Below, piece after piece: positions 61,996 to 64,000 of a DNA stretch of 64,000 bases; the stretch's first letter is position 1, and the number at the start of each line of letters is the position of its first letter. Both the position numbers and the translations under genes were made by a program. A model generated the notes under the pieces. That model was not told where the DNA came from, did no database searches, and saw nothing but the letters and a program-made list of their open reading frames with translations. The DNA is from Panopea generosa (Eukaryota > Mollusca > Bivalvia > Adapedonta > Hiatellidae): the NCBI GenBank assembly GCA_029582155.1, contig CM055901.1, positions 21,059,597-21,123,596 on the forward strand. The letters are read 5' to 3'.

Positions 61996-62199
61996 ATGAG
62001 AATGATCAATATATGGAGTATACAAAGCTGGATTTTAGGAGAAAAAACTACAAGATATATTCAACCTCTTGACAGAGGGTTGTATTCGTACAATTTTGTG
62101 CTTCAGGCGATACTCTTTTACAACCACGAAGACAAATATAATGTCCCGAACACATGGTTTCTCAAATATAGCAATTTCATGAGAGAATGTGCACCGTAA
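61996..62199 (+). pseudogene. DDE transposase-like fragment (TTRYIQPLD)
   Basis: A 67-codon frame reads ...GEKTTRYIQPLDRGLYSYNF..., continuing to YNVPNTWFLKYSNFMREC. The 'TT..iQPLD' signature is the conserved segment before the last catalytic acidic residue in DDE-superfamily transposases of the pogo/Tigger/jerky kind and relatives. Upstream catalytic motifs are absent or unreadable. The frame lies at the centre of the mirrored 15-bp motifs. It is a relic, not an intact gene; similarity is judged by eye. Confidence 0.55.
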
Positions 62200-62696
62200 C
62201 GTGGTGTATAAATTCAAATTATTAGATTGGTAACGTATCTGTGAGTAACGTATCTGTTGCACAATATTTATTATCATTGCAAATTTATATGGGTTTATAA
62301 ATGATCACTTCAAATGTGATTTTCCAATGACTAGAAAGAGCCTACTGCATGGTTAGATAGTTAAAACTGGTAAAATATTTAAAACAGTTAGATAAATATG
62401 GTAACGTATCTGTTCCTATTTGAACATAACTCTTCCAGCTTCAGTTGTGTGACTGCATTTTTATGAAGATACATGATAACTGATCATTAAATGTTTTATT
62501 ATTATGTTCGTACCCACTACATAGTATGCCAATGTAATATGCGTTTATTTAATATGAACATAACTATAGTCTCAGGTCCATTGACATGTTGGTAACGTAT
62601 CTGTTCAGTAATTCAGGGACATCTGCATTTCCAGTATTTTGAAAAGAAAATGAAAGAAATGTACATATGTATTTCAAAATGCTTTTAATTGAATGA

Positions 62697-62894
62697 ATGG
62701 ACACCCTGTTAATAGAAATAAACAATAAATGTGATCAAATAGAAGTTGTGCCTGTAACTATGAGACATGGTAAATGTACACTTCACCCAGGGACACAGCA
62801 AACTGGTCTAATGTTCAACAGTACAAGGATAATTTTGGAAAAAGGTACACGTTACACTGGCAGGGTTATTTCAGTTTGTGCAGACCCATCATAA
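62697..62894 (+). pseudogene. Unrecognised 65-codon frame near transposon right end
   Basis: The frame starts directly after a stop (TGA, 62694) and ends TAA at 62892. Its second half (MRHGKCTLHPGTQQTGLMF; KGTRYTGRVISVCADPS) has balanced, protein-like composition unusual for this AT-rich DNA, suggesting an exon or relic of a protein carried by the transposon. No family recognised. Confidence 0.3.
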
Positions 62895-63004
62895 TGCATG
62901 AACTAACACTGAAAAAAACCATACAATGTTAAAAAACTTTCTCTTGAAACTCCAGGGACATTAAAAATGGCAATTGGCTTCTATTAGTGGAGAATGAATG
63001 TGTA

Positions 63005-63229
63005 GCGTTTGGTTAATTTTGTTTTTTAAAAAATGCCATAATTCAATGTCCACAATATTTTCATTGTTCGATTTGTTTCTGCTTGCTTATATTAAATACA
63101 TGAAAAAAATGAAAGAATAAAAAGTCCCTGTCGCGTATAATCATTTACTGCACAGCTTGATCACAACGACATAAACAGGCCTATGTCTTTAGAATAAATG
63201 CCGGATAAAAATGCGAATTGCAGAATGTG
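63005..63229. other. Spacer between transposon and right-hand gene
   Basis: No feature recognised except a possible 3' flank of the minus-strand gene. Confidence 0.4.
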
Positions 63230-63235
63230 TTTATT
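63230..63235 (-). terminator. Candidate poly(A) signal AATAAA (- strand)
   Basis: TTTATT on the + strand, 88 bp beyond the stop codon of the minus-strand gene: a plausible distance for a short 3' UTR. Confidence 0.45.
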
Positions 63236-63323
63236 TTTGCATTATCGAATGTCAAAAAGTTCTCAAAACATCACCTAATGTTCCCATAACTTCATTAAAT
63301 ATTCCCATGACTTCATTAAATGA

Positions 63324-64000
63324 TCACATAACATCACTGTTGTTACTGGATCCAGATTCTTTGCGACGGGTCGCTCGAAGATATCTACATTTGCTCAACT
63401 CCTTATAAATGTTTTGCTCCGGTTCTTTATCTATCGTGGAATGATTCGCTGCCTCTTCTCTCTCCATCTCGGTGGCAAGTAAAGCAATGTACCTTAACTT
63501 TGCCGCCCCATGATGAGAATCGACCATCAGTTGAAGTGTGGTTGATGTCATGCTCTGACGACGCCCTGTGCGTGACACGGATATATTTGACTTGCTGCTA
63601 CTGCGGATAGACGAACAATCACTCCCGCTTCTTTGTCGTATTGAGGATTGGTCGTCAAACGTGACGCTTTTCACGCTCAGACTGTCATGCGGTATACTGC
63701 TATGTCGCAAAATGGATTGCGATTGAGGAATAGTTGGAAAACTAACGTTGCTTAATCTGCTCTCTGAAGCATCAATTTCACTATCAGCTCTTGGAGATTT
63801 ACATTCCGATTCAGAGGGTTCTCCTTGTATGAAAACTGTGGCATTGGCAACTGGTCTAGGCAAGGCCTTCAGTCGCTGAGCTTCATTGGTAAAATCGGTT
63901 ACCTTTATCTCCGGAACGGCTGGATGGTCAAAAAGAGATGCTCTTCTCCTTGGAATCTTTTTCACAATCTTGTTATTTTTCTCGTTGCTCACCTTATCTC
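63324..64000 (-). CDS. 3' coding exon of unrecognised Ser-rich phosphoprotein
   Basis: The frame is open from the window edge to TGA at 63324-63326, giving at least 224 residues; it is partial at the 5' end. There is no ATG at the apparent start (the first in-frame candidate codon is GTG at 63990-63992, preceded by Asp-Lys codons), so the protein begins beyond the window. Composition is clearly protein-like and GC-richer than neighbours. Visible features: a basic start with a PKA-type site (KKIPRRRASLFDHPAVPEI), a long Ser-rich stretch (SSIRSSSKSNISV), a second PKA-type site (GRRQSMTS), then a helical segment (KLRYIALLATEMEREEAANH). No hydrophobic helix or enzyme motif is present. It resembles the cytosolic C-terminal tail of a membrane or signalling protein, but I do not recognise the family. 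The sequence AAG/GTGAGC at the edge (63987-63995) would make a strong splice donor. Confidence 0.75.
   Translation of the reverse strand, partial: DKVSNEKNNKIVKKIPRRRASLFDHPAVPEIKVTDFTNEAQRLKALPRPVANATVFIQGEPSESECKSPRADSEIDASESRLSNVSFPTIPQSQSILRHSSIPHDSLSVKSVTFDDQSSIRQRSGSDCSSIRSSSKSNISVSRTGRRQSMTSTTLQLMVDSHHGAAKLRYIALLATEMEREEAANHSTIDKEPEQNIYKELSKCRYLRATRRKESGSSNNSDVM

Overview
The window looks like nuclear DNA from an invertebrate, most likely a bivalve mollusc. It is AT-rich, has spliced exons with GT/AG borders, carries two families of tRNA-derived SINEs and several motifs I associate with mollusc interspersed repeats (for example the 'gggccataactcatt ... gacggacaagcatgactcctatatagcccc' and 'gacagacaggggtaacactatatgcc' types), and is unusually full of minisatellites. 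The species-group call is inference; no protein here fixes the genus. There are no bacterial operons, CRISPR arrays, rRNA genes or credible free-standing tRNA genes.

Only two host genes are supported. On the + strand, two exons (5731-5902 and 12164-12867) encode the last 291 residues of an SLC10 (sodium/bile acid cotransporter) family membrane protein; everything before 5731 is probably upstream intron, because no earlier exon could be recognised. On the - strand, 63324-64000 holds the 3' coding exon of an unrecognised serine-rich protein with PKA-type phosphosites; its 5' part lies beyond the window. The two genes are convergent (tail to tail), separated by about 50 kb of repeats.

That 50 kb, and the 6.3 kb SLC10 intron, contain at least fifteen different tandem arrays (units of 18, 24, 26, 30, 32, 35, 37, 39, 55, about 73 bp and others), together roughly a quarter of the window. 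The largest are a 3.9 kb G-rich 37-bp array (37190-41125), a 2.5 kb CAGCAACAC-type array (26815-29315), a 1.6 kb C/A-rich 24-bp array (53450-55085) and a 1.45 kb 18-bp array (44395-45845). Nearly all long open frames in the window fall inside these arrays and are artefacts of stop-free repeat units. Between the arrays lie about fifteen SINE copies or fragments, a 401-bp pogo/Tigger-like MITE with TA target duplications, a mariner-like element remnant, several fold-back (hairpin) elements, and two old duplications (9370/20090 and 32161/32721).

The most interesting object is at 59965-63000: a 3,036-bp DNA transposon with 26-bp terminal inverted repeats, a perfect 4-bp target duplication (TGTA), a transposase-like fragment with a TTRYIQPLD motif, and about nine copies of a 15-bp motif (AACAGATACGTTACC) that point one way in its left half and the other way in its right half. 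It lies only 324 bp beyond the stop codon of the right-hand gene.
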